NCBI RefSeq assembly: GCF_000346505.1 | Contig: NZ_ANOH01000169.1 | Coordinates: 1 to 64,000 of the forward strand | Origin: Aporhodopirellula sallentina SM41 | GTDB taxonomy: Bacteria > Planctomycetota > Planctomycetia > Pirellulales > Pirellulaceae | Direction of reading: 5' to 3' | Length of the DNA stretch: 64,000 bases | Part shown: in pieces, positions 53,643 through 62,587 of the stretch | How the letters are laid out: every line of letters starts with the position of its first letter | Numbering within the stretch: the stretch's first letter is position 1 | Made by a program: the position numbers and the translations under genes | The notes under the pieces: generated by a model | Databases searched by the model: none | What the model was told of the DNA's origin: nothing | Seen by the model: only the letters and a program-made list of their open reading frames with translations

Positions 53643-56498
53643 TCAAATGAGCCCTTTCCTGCGTCGAATCCACCAATCGGTGGTTAAGCATCCAACAATG
53701 ATCCAAAGGTTCGCCCATCGATTCCACAATGGGGTCATGCGTTGTGTTTTGGTGACGTCCGGTGCCAGCGAGACCACATGAAGGACCTCTTCGAGTGCCG
53801 CAGGGAAAATGCTGACGCCGCCGCTTGCTTCGGCGATCTGACTGAGCAACAGCGGATCGGCTTCGGTCATCAACCGTTCCACGTCGCCGGCGGACTGGAC
53901 CGTGAAGGTGGTTGTCGACGGATCTTTGGTCGTGTCGACGCTGTTTTCACTCGTTGTCGCGGTACCTGGTTCCACGGCGACGGACGTTTTTCGGAGGGTA
54001 TCGATCGTCGGGCCGATTGCAGTCGCCTGATACACACCGGGGGGCAGGCGGTCGACGGAAATTTCGTAGACGCCCGCGGCGAGTTCGTTTTCGACCAGTT
54101 TGACTGTTCTCGGTGGAAACTCACCGTCAATGTCATCGAGTGCTGCGAGGCGAATTCGCACATCGCCACGTCGGACAGGAAGGCCTGATGCGTCGGAGAG
54201 GCGAACTCGAATGCCAGAGCGTTGACCTTCGTCGTAAACGGCTCGATCTGATTTGATGTCGACCATTCCATCACCCGATGACAACTCCGCCGACGTCATC
54301 CAGCGGACGAGTTGACCCCAGAACCGATGGTGATACATGTCGCCCGCCCGAATACGCAGTCGATAACTGATTGGTGATGAAAGGTAGGCAACCTGCCCAC
54401 TGCCCACACGATGAACAGACAGCCACGCGGGACGCAGATTGGTTTTGTTGTTGTCGGGGGCCGCAACGGCATCGTCGTTGAGTGAGGACGAAATTTGATT
54501 GACGTCGGACAGGGACGCGAGGACCGACGCGGTTGGTTTGGCTGAGTGAAAAGGGGACAGGTATCCGGGTGTGGGGCCGGACATCCAACGCCGCCACAAT
54601 TCCGAGTTGAATTCCAACGAATCATGCAAACGGATGGCGGGGTGCGTGAAACCTTCCGGCGCCGGTGTGGGGCGATCCGCCCGCGACACTGCCATTGGTT
54701 GCGACGTGATCGGCAACAAGCCGAACCAGGGCGATAACCGGTACGCCGCAGGCATGGCGTGTTCACCCGCTACGACGATGATGTTTCCACCGGCTTTCAC
54801 CCAACCTTCCATCGCTTGGCATACGTCGGGTGTCATCACGTCCGGTGGCAAGTCACCGAGTATGGCCACGTCAAATTTCGACCAACCATCGATCGTGCTC
54901 GGCAGAAGACTGGGGGACTTTGCGGAAGCGTCCGTCAGAGTCGTTTTCAACGTGGGCATTAACAGAAATTTGTCGAGTTCGACCCGTTGGTCTCGTCGAA
55001 ACAACTGTTCGAGATATCGATATTCCCAACGAGGTTGGCGGTCGGCGATCAGTAGATACAGTTTGCTCTTGATGGTTTGCACCGAGAACACGGCTTGGTT
55101 GTTTTGTTGGCTGATTTCATCGACAACCGATTCCACTTTGATCCGGTATTGTTTTCGCCCGGGGGGAGATGGGGGCAGTTCAAATCGGACGGCAACGTCG
55201 CTGATCTCCGAAGGGAAAAGAATGGTTTGCGTGTCGATCGTGCCCTCTTCGTCGAGTAGCGTGACGGTCACCTCATCGCCTTCGCACTCGTAAGAAGACA
55301 CGAGAATCTCGGCGACCGGACGGTCGTCCTGATAGGCGATCGCCGGCGCGTTGACGCGATGAATCGCGATATCGCGTCGGCGAGATTGATTGCCGATGGG
55401 AACTGTGAAGACCGGTGTGCCAAGCAAGGCTGTGGCGGCCTCGACCGGAGTTTGGTCGGAGGTGGCGTTGTGTTGACCCTCGGAAAGCATCAGCACGGCA
55501 GCCAAATGTGCGGCCGGATCGAGCGACCTGACGTATGAAAGCGCCGATGCCACGTTGGTCCTCGCCGGAGCACCGTTCGGTTCGGTGCGGTCTCCTTGGT
55601 CGATCTCGAGGGCGTCCGACCATGATGCGGATTGCACCGGTTCGACATCGTCCGAGAACACTGCTCGCCGCAATGAAACCGGTTGTCCGGGTAGCTGTTT
55701 GAGTTGTTGTTCGAACCGGTCGAGTAAACGAGCGACGAACTCTTTGCGAGACTGCGGCGCCCCGGCGTTACTAGACGAGCGTTCGGACTGCAGGGTTGTG
55801 CGAAGGATCTCAATTTCCAGCAATGCTGACTCCACCGCGTCCGTTCGCGACGCCGCCCGAGCGAGTTGTTGGGCTCGATCGAGTGTTTCGGACGAATCGG
55901 AGGAGCTTTCCAACGCGGACCGGAGGCTGGTGAGGCACGGTTCGGAGAGGTCGGGACTGAGATTCGGGATCGCGCTGAGTTGCTCGATTGCCCGTTGAAG
56001 CAACTTAGATTGATTCGTGTCAATCTTGTTGGCCATTTGCAAGTCCAGCTCAATCCGTTGGACCATCGCAAGAGGATCGTCGGGATTGGAAACCGCCAAA
56101 TTCCAATCGTTGGAGAATCGGGTTGCCGGCGGATCGACCGTGTCCATGCTGCCGCTGCCATCGGCGAGGACAACAATCTCGGCGCGACGGCTAACAGTTT
56201 CGGTTCGTGTCCACGATGGTTGAATGATCATCCACACCGCTACGAACACCACGATTACACGTAGAAGGATCAGTAGAAGAAACGTGGGTGTCCCTAAAAG
56301 CTCGCGCTGGCGACTCAACCACCACACCGTCGCGACGCATAGGACAACGATCACGACGAGACTCGCGTTCCATCCGAGCGTGCCGTTGGCTTGAAGGCCT
56401 TCGGTCACCGATACTTCGGTGCCAGCGGGTAGCGGTTGCCCTTGTGCAAGGAGCGGTGATGCAAACAACGATGGTGCAAGGAGCATTGGTGAAGTCAT
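53643..56498 (-). CDS. VWA membrane protein, BatA/glutamine-amidotransferase-like
   Basis: Protein of 951 residues. Two N-terminal membrane helices (ASLVVIVVLCVATVWWL; PTFLLLILLRVIVVFVAVWM) are followed by a VWA domain with an intact metal site, VVLADGSGSMDT (D113, S115, S117). Further on, YLEQLFRRDQRVELDKFLLM and GGNIIVVAGEHAMPAAYRLS resemble a glutamine-amidotransferase-like domain lacking a catalytic Cys. A last helix (LWNRWANLWIIVGCLTTDWW) ends in a basic tail. The start overlaps the preceding BatA-like gene by 4 bp. Such proteins are the membrane-side partners of MoxR ATPases. Confidence 0.82.
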   Translation of the reverse strand: MTSPMLLAPSLFASPLLAQGQPLPAGTEVSVTEGLQANGTLGWNASLVVIVVLCVATVWWLSRQRELLGTPTFLLLILLRVIVVFVAVWMIIQPSWTRTETVSRRAEIVVLADGSGSMDTVDPPATRFSNDWNLAVSNPDDPLAMVQRIELDLQMANKIDTNQSKLLQRAIEQLSAIPNLSPDLSEPCLTSLRSALESSSDSSETLDRAQQLARAASRTDAVESALLEIEILRTTLQSERSSSNAGAPQSRKEFVARLLDRFEQQLKQLPGQPVSLRRAVFSDDVEPVQSASWSDALEIDQGDRTEPNGAPARTNVASALSYVRSLDPAAHLAAVLMLSEGQHNATSDQTPVEAATALLGTPVFTVPIGNQSRRRDIAIHRVNAPAIAYQDDRPVAEILVSSYECEGDEVTVTLLDEEGTIDTQTILFPSEISDVAVRFELPPSPPGRKQYRIKVESVVDEISQQNNQAVFSVQTIKSKLYLLIADRQPRWEYRYLEQLFRRDQRVELDKFLLMPTLKTTLTDASAKSPSLLPSTIDGWSKFDVAILGDLPPDVMTPDVCQAMEGWVKAGGNIIVVAGEHAMPAAYRLSPWFGLLPITSQPMAVSRADRPTPAPEGFTHPAIRLHDSLEFNSELWRRWMSGPTPGYLSPFHSAKPTASVLASLSDVNQISSSLNDDAVAAPDNNKTNLRPAWLSVHRVGSGQVAYLSSPISYRLRIRAGDMYHHRFWGQLVRWMTSAELSSGDGMVDIKSDRAVYDEGQRSGIRVRLSDASGLPVRRGDVRIRLAALDDIDGEFPPRTVKLVENELAAGVYEISVDRLPPGVYQATAIGPTIDTLRKTSVAVEPGTATTSENSVDTTKDPSTTTFTVQSAGDVERLMTEADPLLLSQIAEASGGVSIFPAALEEVLHVVSLAPDVTKTQRMTPLWNRWANLWIIVGCLTTDWWIRRRKGLI

Positions 56499-58957
56499 AC
56501 CAGTGTTCCTTTGGATGGTCGAGGAATGTCGGACGGTGACGGGCTGTGTAAATCAGAACGGTTTGTCCCCACCGCAATAGGATCGGTGTCACGGATTCGC
56601 AGGCGTCCGTAGCGACGCAGTGCTGCGTATCCGGCCAAGAAAGTTTCGAGTGATATCGCGATCAAGAGTCCGAGCAGCAATGCGGGCCACAAAGGGGTTC
56701 CACTCGGTCCGCGAGACTGGTCTTCCGGGAGTGTCGCGATGATCGAGTGCAAATCGATGCCGGTGGATTGCCGATGAAGATCGACACGAGGGGCATCGGC
56801 CAATCGCGTTAGTGTTTCCGTTGAGTCGACAAAACACGCGGACTCACTCGGGTCACCGGCAACCGAAAAAACGATCGGTGCCGTGTCGCCGTCGGTGTCT
56901 TTGAGGTGATACAAACCCGGTTGATCAGTCCGGTCGAAACGCACGACTCCGGCCGTTTGGTCCGCACGCTCTTGATTCAGCGATCGTCCAAACTGCGGCA
57001 GGGCGATCAGGACTTCTGTTTGACCGGTAGGCGTCGTGAGTTCGTATTCGTGATCGGTCTCCCTAACGTTCTTTCGAAACATCTGGCCTGATGCAAGGTT
57101 ATAGTTCTCGCCGACCGGTTGGGAGAGGTGATCGAGCACCTGAAGCACCCAAACTACAAACGATTTTGATAAAGCAAAGTTGGACCACGATGGGTCCATC
57201 GGTAAGGCCTGCAGGACGACGCGACCACGACCGAGTCCCGAGAGAATCGCGACCGGGTTTCCTTCAAACGTACGCAACAAAACGCGAGAAGAGGCATGAC
57301 CGCGAGGTGGATGCAGGTCAATACGTCGACGAATTCTGACGAGATCAAGGTCGAGCCTCTCGGTATCGGAAAGCGGAGACAGAATGCTATCTGTCGGTTC
57401 AGGCGGATGGATCCGTTGCAGTTGGTCGTGGGAATAGTTGACGACCAGCTCTCCGATGATCCCGTTGGCTCGGTCATCGGACTGTGAGCGGGACTCGGTA
57501 GGGATGTTGAAAACCCTTCGGTTCAAAACATCGTTCATCGATCCACGATCGGTTTTGGAATCCAGTGTGATCCACAGCCCCGCACCCTGGCGGACACGAT
57601 TTATCAATCGGTTTAGAACGTCGGGAGGTAGTTCCACGCCTCCGAGCCAAACGATCGCTGGATACCGATGCCAATTGAGGTCGTCGAGTTCCGTGACGGA
57701 GTAAACCTCCGGTTGAAACAGACTTTCGTTGCGGCGATTGTTTGTGTCGCCATCCGATGCCATGTCGTTCGACACGGACGCCCACGCACCGGAGTTTCGC
57801 CCCAAAGCCGCAGCAAGAAAATCCGCATCCGACGGAGATTGGTCGAACGGTCCACCCGGCCCCTTGATGACCAACAACGGCATTTCGCCGACGACGCTGA
57901 CGACCACGTGGCCGCTGTCGTCGTCAGGCATGGGATCGGACGCTGCCCCTCCGTCCGGTTTCAGTTCGAATTTGAATTCGTGGGTGCCCGCCGATCGAAC
58001 GGTGGTCTCGGTTTGCAGTGAGAGCTGCTCATCGGGTTGAAGTGTTTTAACAGGAGTCTCGGCAACCGGGCGTCCGTTGTGCTTCCATACTGCGGTCACC
58101 TTTGGAGAAGGACGCGTCCCCAAATTAGCGATCGTCGCAGACACTTCTATCGTGTCGTTGGTCGTGATCGTGCGACGTGATGACTCGACCGCGGTCACGC
58201 ACCACTGGTGCAACGGTGGGATCGGTTTGCATGCTTGAATGATATGCAATCGATGATTCGGGTCGGGAAGCATGGCTGACGCCGACAAAGGTGGATTCCA
58301 ACCTGCGGCCGTGTCGTCGGTGATGAGCCAAACATCCATCGGAGTGTCGACGGCGAAGTCTTCGTTGTGAAGTTCACGACGAGATTTATCCGCTTCGACG
58401 GACGCGACCACGACTCGGTGGACCGCGTCGGTAAAGTTGCCGCTGCCGCCACGTGGCGGATAATCAGAAAGGCTCGATCGTATTTGCGAAAGCGTGACGT
58501 TGGTGGCATCCGACCCGATGTCGGTAATCTCATCGATGATTCTTCTCGGAGGGTTGCCGATGGCCCAGATTTCGATGGGAGTGTCCGTCGGAAAGGAGCC
58601 CATGAGTTGATCGGCAGTCCGGCGGATCTCATCAAATCGACCGTCGGCCAGTGTCGACCGAGTGTCGTCAATCAGGATGACCTGCATCGGCAGGCCAGCG
58701 ACACCGGATGAACGTGTCGCATGAAAGAGCGGTTGCGACAAGGCTCCGATCAAACAACCAAGGATCAATATGCGTGCGGCCAACAACAGCCAACGATCCG
58801 TTTGCGAAATGCGTTGGCCGCGGCGAGTCGGATCACGTAGGAACTGCATCGCTCCCCACGCGATGACGTCGCGTTGGCGTTTCTTCATCATGTGAATGAC
58901 GATCGGAATCGCTAGCAGCGGGAGCCCCAGTAGAAACCATCCTCCTAGAAAGCTCAT
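56495..58957 (-). CDS. BatA-type aerotolerance-regulator N-terminal domain protein with VWA-like domain
   Basis: Protein of 820 residues. FLLGLPLLAIPIVIHMMKKR (8-27) is the BatA N-terminal domain (two helices, the second around WLLLAARILILGCLIGALSQ). VILIDDTRSTL (94-103) is a VWA-like site in which the usual DxSxS reads D97-x-T99-x-S101. VAVWKHNGRPVAETPVKTLQ is Ig-like. A long domain with YPAIVWLGGVELPPDVLNRL looks amidotransferase-like. A C-terminal helix LWPALLLGLLIAISLETFLA closes the protein. It overlaps both neighbours by 4 bp, which indicates translational coupling with DUF58 and the second VWA gene. Confidence 0.85.
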   Translation of the reverse strand: MSFLGGWFLLGLPLLAIPIVIHMMKKRQRDVIAWGAMQFLRDPTRRGQRISQTDRWLLLAARILILGCLIGALSQPLFHATRSSGVAGLPMQVILIDDTRSTLADGRFDEIRRTADQLMGSFPTDTPIEIWAIGNPPRRIIDEITDIGSDATNVTLSQIRSSLSDYPPRGGSGNFTDAVHRVVVASVEADKSRRELHNEDFAVDTPMDVWLITDDTAAGWNPPLSASAMLPDPNHRLHIIQACKPIPPLHQWCVTAVESSRRTITTNDTIEVSATIANLGTRPSPKVTAVWKHNGRPVAETPVKTLQPDEQLSLQTETTVRSAGTHEFKFELKPDGGAASDPMPDDDSGHVVVSVVGEMPLLVIKGPGGPFDQSPSDADFLAAALGRNSGAWASVSNDMASDGDTNNRRNESLFQPEVYSVTELDDLNWHRYPAIVWLGGVELPPDVLNRLINRVRQGAGLWITLDSKTDRGSMNDVLNRRVFNIPTESRSQSDDRANGIIGELVVNYSHDQLQRIHPPEPTDSILSPLSDTERLDLDLVRIRRRIDLHPPRGHASSRVLLRTFEGNPVAILSGLGRGRVVLQALPMDPSWSNFALSKSFVVWVLQVLDHLSQPVGENYNLASGQMFRKNVRETDHEYELTTPTGQTEVLIALPQFGRSLNQERADQTAGVVRFDRTDQPGLYHLKDTDGDTAPIVFSVAGDPSESACFVDSTETLTRLADAPRVDLHRQSTGIDLHSIIATLPEDQSRGPSGTPLWPALLLGLLIAISLETFLAGYAALRRYGRLRIRDTDPIAVGTNRSDLHSPSPSDIPRPSKGTLV

Positions 58958-59913
58958 CGCCGAGCACCCCCGGCGCGGGCACGAGCCCGTGCAGTTCGTC
59001 GGATCAAAAACTGACGCAGTGTTTCCGCGATCGAAGCATCGGTGCGGAGTGTTAGCTGATCCGCCCTGCTACGCCGAATCGCGTCGGCCACCATCTCCCG
59101 ATGTTTGGTGAATCGCTCGAGATAGATTTGGCGAATTTGTCCGGCATCAATTTCCAGCCGCGAACCGACCTGCTCCAAATCATCAAACACGACCGTACCG
59201 CGAAATGCGAACTCGATTTCTTCTGGGGCTAGCAGTTCCACGACGACACAGTCGTGTCCGGCGGCGGACCAGGTTGCCAGGGCTGTTCGCAGGTCTTCGG
59301 GATCGCCGAAGCAATCCGAAATCAGAACCATCATTCCACGTCGCCTGGCCGATGGCCGCAGAGCCTTCAAGCATCCCGCAACGTCACTGCCACCGGCAAT
59401 CGTCGCGTCAGCGAGCGTTTGGTTGATACGCATCAAAGTCGACGGACGAAGACCGGCAGGAACTTCGATGCGGACGGATTCATCGATGACCGCCAATCCC
59501 ACCGAATCTCGCTGTCGCATCATCAACCGAGCCAAACACGCAGCGATACTGCGAGCGACGTCAAATTTCGATGCCGTTGTACCTTCGTATCGCATCGAAC
59601 CGCTCGCATCGACAACGATCAATGCTTTGAGGTTGGTTTCGTCTTCGTAGGTGCGTACGTGATATCGGTCGTTACGCGCGTGTAGACGCCAATCGATCCT
59701 TCGAATGTCATCCCCAAACGAGTATTCTCGATGTTCAGCAAAATCGCTCGTGCCGCCGCGATGGGTGCTGCGATGCTTGCCCGACAAAAGGCCGTCCACC
59801 GCGTTGCGCGAGAGCAGCTCCAACTGACCGATCGCCGCCGCAGGATCGGCGGAGACTTCCAAGTCCTTTTGGGGGACGTTGGTTTTCGATTGGAATCGAC
59901 GGAAAAACTTCAT
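58954..59913 (-). CDS. DUF58 (VWA-type) protein
   Basis: Soluble protein of 319 residues. The DUF58 signature REYSFGDDIRRIDWRLHARN (63-82) is followed by ALIVVDASGSMRYEGTT, whose D102-x-S104-x-S106 is an intact metal ion-dependent adhesion site. Later DSVGLAVIDESVRIEVPAG and GGSDVAGCLKALRPSARRR complete the VWA fold. DUF58 proteins are the usual partners of MoxR ATPases. The start lies 49 bp after the MoxR stop and the stop overlaps the BatA-like start by 4 bp. Confidence 0.92.
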   Translation of the reverse strand: MKFFRRFQSKTNVPQKDLEVSADPAAAIGQLELLSRNAVDGLLSGKHRSTHRGGTSDFAEHREYSFGDDIRRIDWRLHARNDRYHVRTYEDETNLKALIVVDASGSMRYEGTTASKFDVARSIAACLARLMMRQRDSVGLAVIDESVRIEVPAGLRPSTLMRINQTLADATIAGGSDVAGCLKALRPSARRRGMMVLISDCFGDPEDLRTALATWSAAGHDCVVVELLAPEEIEFAFRGTVVFDDLEQVGSRLEIDAGQIRQIYLERFTKHREMVADAIRRSRADQLTLRTDASIAETLRQFLIRRTARARARAGGARR

Positions 59914-59962
59914 GGAGATAAGTCAAAGAGCGGACGGCGAGTGAGGCGTTGAGCGATGGGCA

Positions 59963-61006
59963 TCAAGGTTTGCCGTTGCGTGATGGAGCGGCGGCTTCGG
60001 AGAGCAGGCGATCGAGCACGTCTTCGATGTCGATGCCATCCGTTTCCGCATTGAACGTCATGACCATGCGGTGTCGCAGCACCGGGCGGGCGACAGCAGC
60101 GATGTCTTCCGTTGTGGCGTGATGACGTCCTTTGAGCAGAGCACGCGCTTTGGCGGCTTTGATAAACGCGAGGCTCGCACGCGGGCCGCCACCGTACTGC
60201 ACGTAATTTGCGATGCTCTTTGGCATCCGATTGTCGCCCGGCCGAGTCATGCGGGCGAGGTCCACGGCGGCTTCCATCACATGGTCCGCGACGATGATCC
60301 GCCGCGCGAGAGCCTGCATGTTCCGCAGCGATTCGGTCGTCATGATCGGTTTCATCTCGACCGCGGGGCCAGCGGTTTGCCGCCGACATATCTCGATCTC
60401 GTCATCGCGTTCGGGATAGTTGACGAGGATTTTCAATAGAAAACGATCGAGCTGCGCCTCGGGCAACGGGTAGGTGCCTTCCACCTCAATCGGGTTCTGT
60501 GTGGCCAACACGAAAAAAGGGTCAGGCAGTGAGTAAGTTGTTCCCGCGACGGTGAGTTGTCGTTCCTCCATCGCTTCGAGCAACGCACTTTGGCTCTTGG
60601 GCGGCGTTCGGTTGATCTCGTCGGCGAGCACCAAATGGTGGAAGATAGGCCCCTGAACGAAACGGAAAACTCGCTTTCCGGTCGTGCGGTCTTCTTCGAG
60701 GACTTCTCCACCGGTGATGTCGGCGGGCATCAAGTCCGGTGTGAATTGAATCCGTGCAAAGCTCATGTCGATCAACTTTGCGAGGGAACTGATCAACAGC
60801 GTCTTGGCAAGACCAGGCATGCCTTGCAGGATGCAGTGACCGCGGCAAAGCATTCCGATCATCAATTGTTCGATCATTGGCTCCATGCCGACGATCACGC
60901 GACCGAGGTGTTCTCGGAGTTGGTCGTATTGCTCACGACAACGGATAACCTCCTGCTCAGTTGCGGCGGTCTCGAGGCTCGCTGTAGGCGGAGTCGAAGT
61001 GCTCAT
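59963..61006 (-). CDS. MoxR-family AAA+ ATPase
   Basis: Chaperone-like ATPase of 347 residues. It has Walker A LQGMPGLAKTLLISSLAKLI (60-79), with Lys68, and Walker B LVLADEINRTPPKSQSALLE (125-144), with the DEIN motif of the group. VFRFVQGPIFHHLVLAD is the MoxR-specific insert. Sensor 1 FFVLATQNPIEVEGTYPLPE and the downstream LDRFLLKILVNYPERDDEIE follow in order. It is expected to act on a VWA protein or on the exported products of this operon. The gene lies 12 bp after the EF-hand gene. Confidence 0.95.
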   Translation of the reverse strand: MSTSTPPTASLETAATEQEVIRCREQYDQLREHLGRVIVGMEPMIEQLMIGMLCRGHCILQGMPGLAKTLLISSLAKLIDMSFARIQFTPDLMPADITGGEVLEEDRTTGKRVFRFVQGPIFHHLVLADEINRTPPKSQSALLEAMEERQLTVAGTTYSLPDPFFVLATQNPIEVEGTYPLPEAQLDRFLLKILVNYPERDDEIEICRRQTAGPAVEMKPIMTTESLRNMQALARRIIVADHVMEAAVDLARMTRPGDNRMPKSIANYVQYGGGPRASLAFIKAAKARALLKGRHHATTEDIAAVARPVLRHRMVMTFNAETDGIDIEDVLDRLLSEAAAPSRNGKP

Positions 61007-61018
61007 ATAGAAATCCTG

Positions 61019-62587
61019 CTATTGATCATCGGTGGTGAGTTCTGCGGGTGTGATGAGCCCATCTTTGTTGACGTCGTATTCGCCGAATCGATTGGGCGAT
61101 CCGAGAAATTCGTCTTGCGAGAGAGAACCGTCGCGGTTGGTATCCATTCCGACGAACCAGTCGGGAGTCTGCACGTCCGGGGCGGTTGGTGACGTCGGGC
61201 TACGTGGCGTCGAGGTATCGAGATTGACTGTGGCGGAGTTGCCTTGCGAAATGACGACGTGAAAGGAGACCGGCCACTCGTCAGGAGTGATCGATCGGTC
61301 ATCGTTGCGATCGAGCTGCATCAGTCGATCGACCGCGGCTCGCTGTTCGAGTTCGACGAGTCGTCCGTCTGCGTTCTGGTCGAGATGATTCCAGAGCGGT
61401 TGATCGCCGAGGAACGCCGCGATCGAAAATTGACAACGTGCGACCGGCGAGAGCTCGGGTGATTCGTATGCGGTGAAGTGGACTCGCATCGGTCCGTGCG
61501 AATCGGCAATTGTTACCGAGACATGGTTGCCGTTTCCAAAAACGTCGGTGGTATCCGATTGCACGGTTAGTCGACTTGTTTGCTCCGGTTCATCGGCCGG
61601 TGGGGTTGTGCCGGAGGAACGAACATTCGCAGTAGCGATGAGCGTCGCGAGAGTCGTGTTGGCGGATGATTCCGATGTTGGTTTTGCCCACCGCAGATTC
61701 CACTGCGTTCGGGCGGCGGAGTGGATAGGTGGTCGGCGATCCCGAGCGACGGCGGACTGTAGTTCGGCCGTTGAAACGATGCGATTACGATCGTTGTCGA
61801 GACGTTTGAGTTGCTCCGGCAGCGATGCTATTTCGTCAGAACTGAGGTTGCCGTCTCGGTCTCTGTCGAGCCAAGTCAGCAACGGCTCAAAAGCCGGTCG
61901 AGGTGGTGAAACCGCGTCTCTGGCGATCAGCCATACGGGGCCGGGCCGCCACTGGTCCAGCATCCAACGCAGTTCGTCTTTGTCGACGTCGACCGTTCCG
62001 GTGGCGGATACAAAGCGTTCGAGTTTCGTCAGAACGCTGTCTCGCACATACGCTTTCGGCCGGACCGCAGACGTGGCGTCTTCGTCTTGCGTTTGTGTCG
62101 GATTTTCGCTTTGAGAAGTCTCGTTCGACGTGATTGTTTTCTCGTTCGAATGTCCGTCCGCGCGGTCAATCGTTTCGCTCAGCAGTTTTTCAACGTGTTG
62201 TTGTGGCGTGTTTCCGTCGATGAACACCGATAGGCTGATCTGAATGACACCTCGTGGCGTTCGTAGTTCGAGGGGAACGACTGAGTGATTATCGACGTTG
62301 CGAGTGGTTGGTTGAGACCATTGACCGTTTGCGTCGGCGTCATAGTCCAAGAGTCTGCGGTTGGCTTCCGCGATCGCGCTGTTGTAGACGCCGGTTGAAA
62401 TCATGGACGTGTCATCTCCGGTCGTTGCCGTTCGTGCCATCGGAACGCTGGCTTCACCGGCGAGAATAGGTGGTGGCGCGCCGCACGTGACCAGCAAAGC
62501 CACCGTCATGAATGCACGTGACGCTGCCCGATGCAAAATGCTTTGCAGGGAGGACTGGGTAAAGAAGAGGTTCGCACCGACCGTCAT
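61019..62587 (-). CDS. Exported EF-hand protein
   Basis: Protein of 522 residues from the ATG at 62587. A hydrophobic signal (AFMTVALLVTCGAPPPILAG) is followed by about 200 residues of little complexity. Then at least six EF-hand-like calcium loops appear: DRDRDGNLSSDEI, DNDRNRIVSTAEL, DQNADGRLVELEQ, DRNDDRSITPDEW, DTNRDGSLSQDEF and DVNKDGLITPAEL. In the sixth, D-x-N-x-D-G and the Glu at position 12 are ideal. The start overlaps the stop of the DUF1501 gene by 4 bp. Calcium-binding on the outer side of the membrane is inferred; the role is unknown. Confidence 0.85.
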   Translation of the reverse strand: MTVGANLFFTQSSLQSILHRAASRAFMTVALLVTCGAPPPILAGEASVPMARTATTGDDTSMISTGVYNSAIAEANRRLLDYDADANGQWSQPTTRNVDNHSVVPLELRTPRGVIQISLSVFIDGNTPQQHVEKLLSETIDRADGHSNEKTITSNETSQSENPTQTQDEDATSAVRPKAYVRDSVLTKLERFVSATGTVDVDKDELRWMLDQWRPGPVWLIARDAVSPPRPAFEPLLTWLDRDRDGNLSSDEIASLPEQLKRLDNDRNRIVSTAELQSAVARDRRPPIHSAARTQWNLRWAKPTSESSANTTLATLIATANVRSSGTTPPADEPEQTSRLTVQSDTTDVFGNGNHVSVTIADSHGPMRVHFTAYESPELSPVARCQFSIAAFLGDQPLWNHLDQNADGRLVELEQRAAVDRLMQLDRNDDRSITPDEWPVSFHVVISQGNSATVNLDTSTPRSPTSPTAPDVQTPDWFVGMDTNRDGSLSQDEFLGSPNRFGEYDVNKDGLITPAELTTDDQ

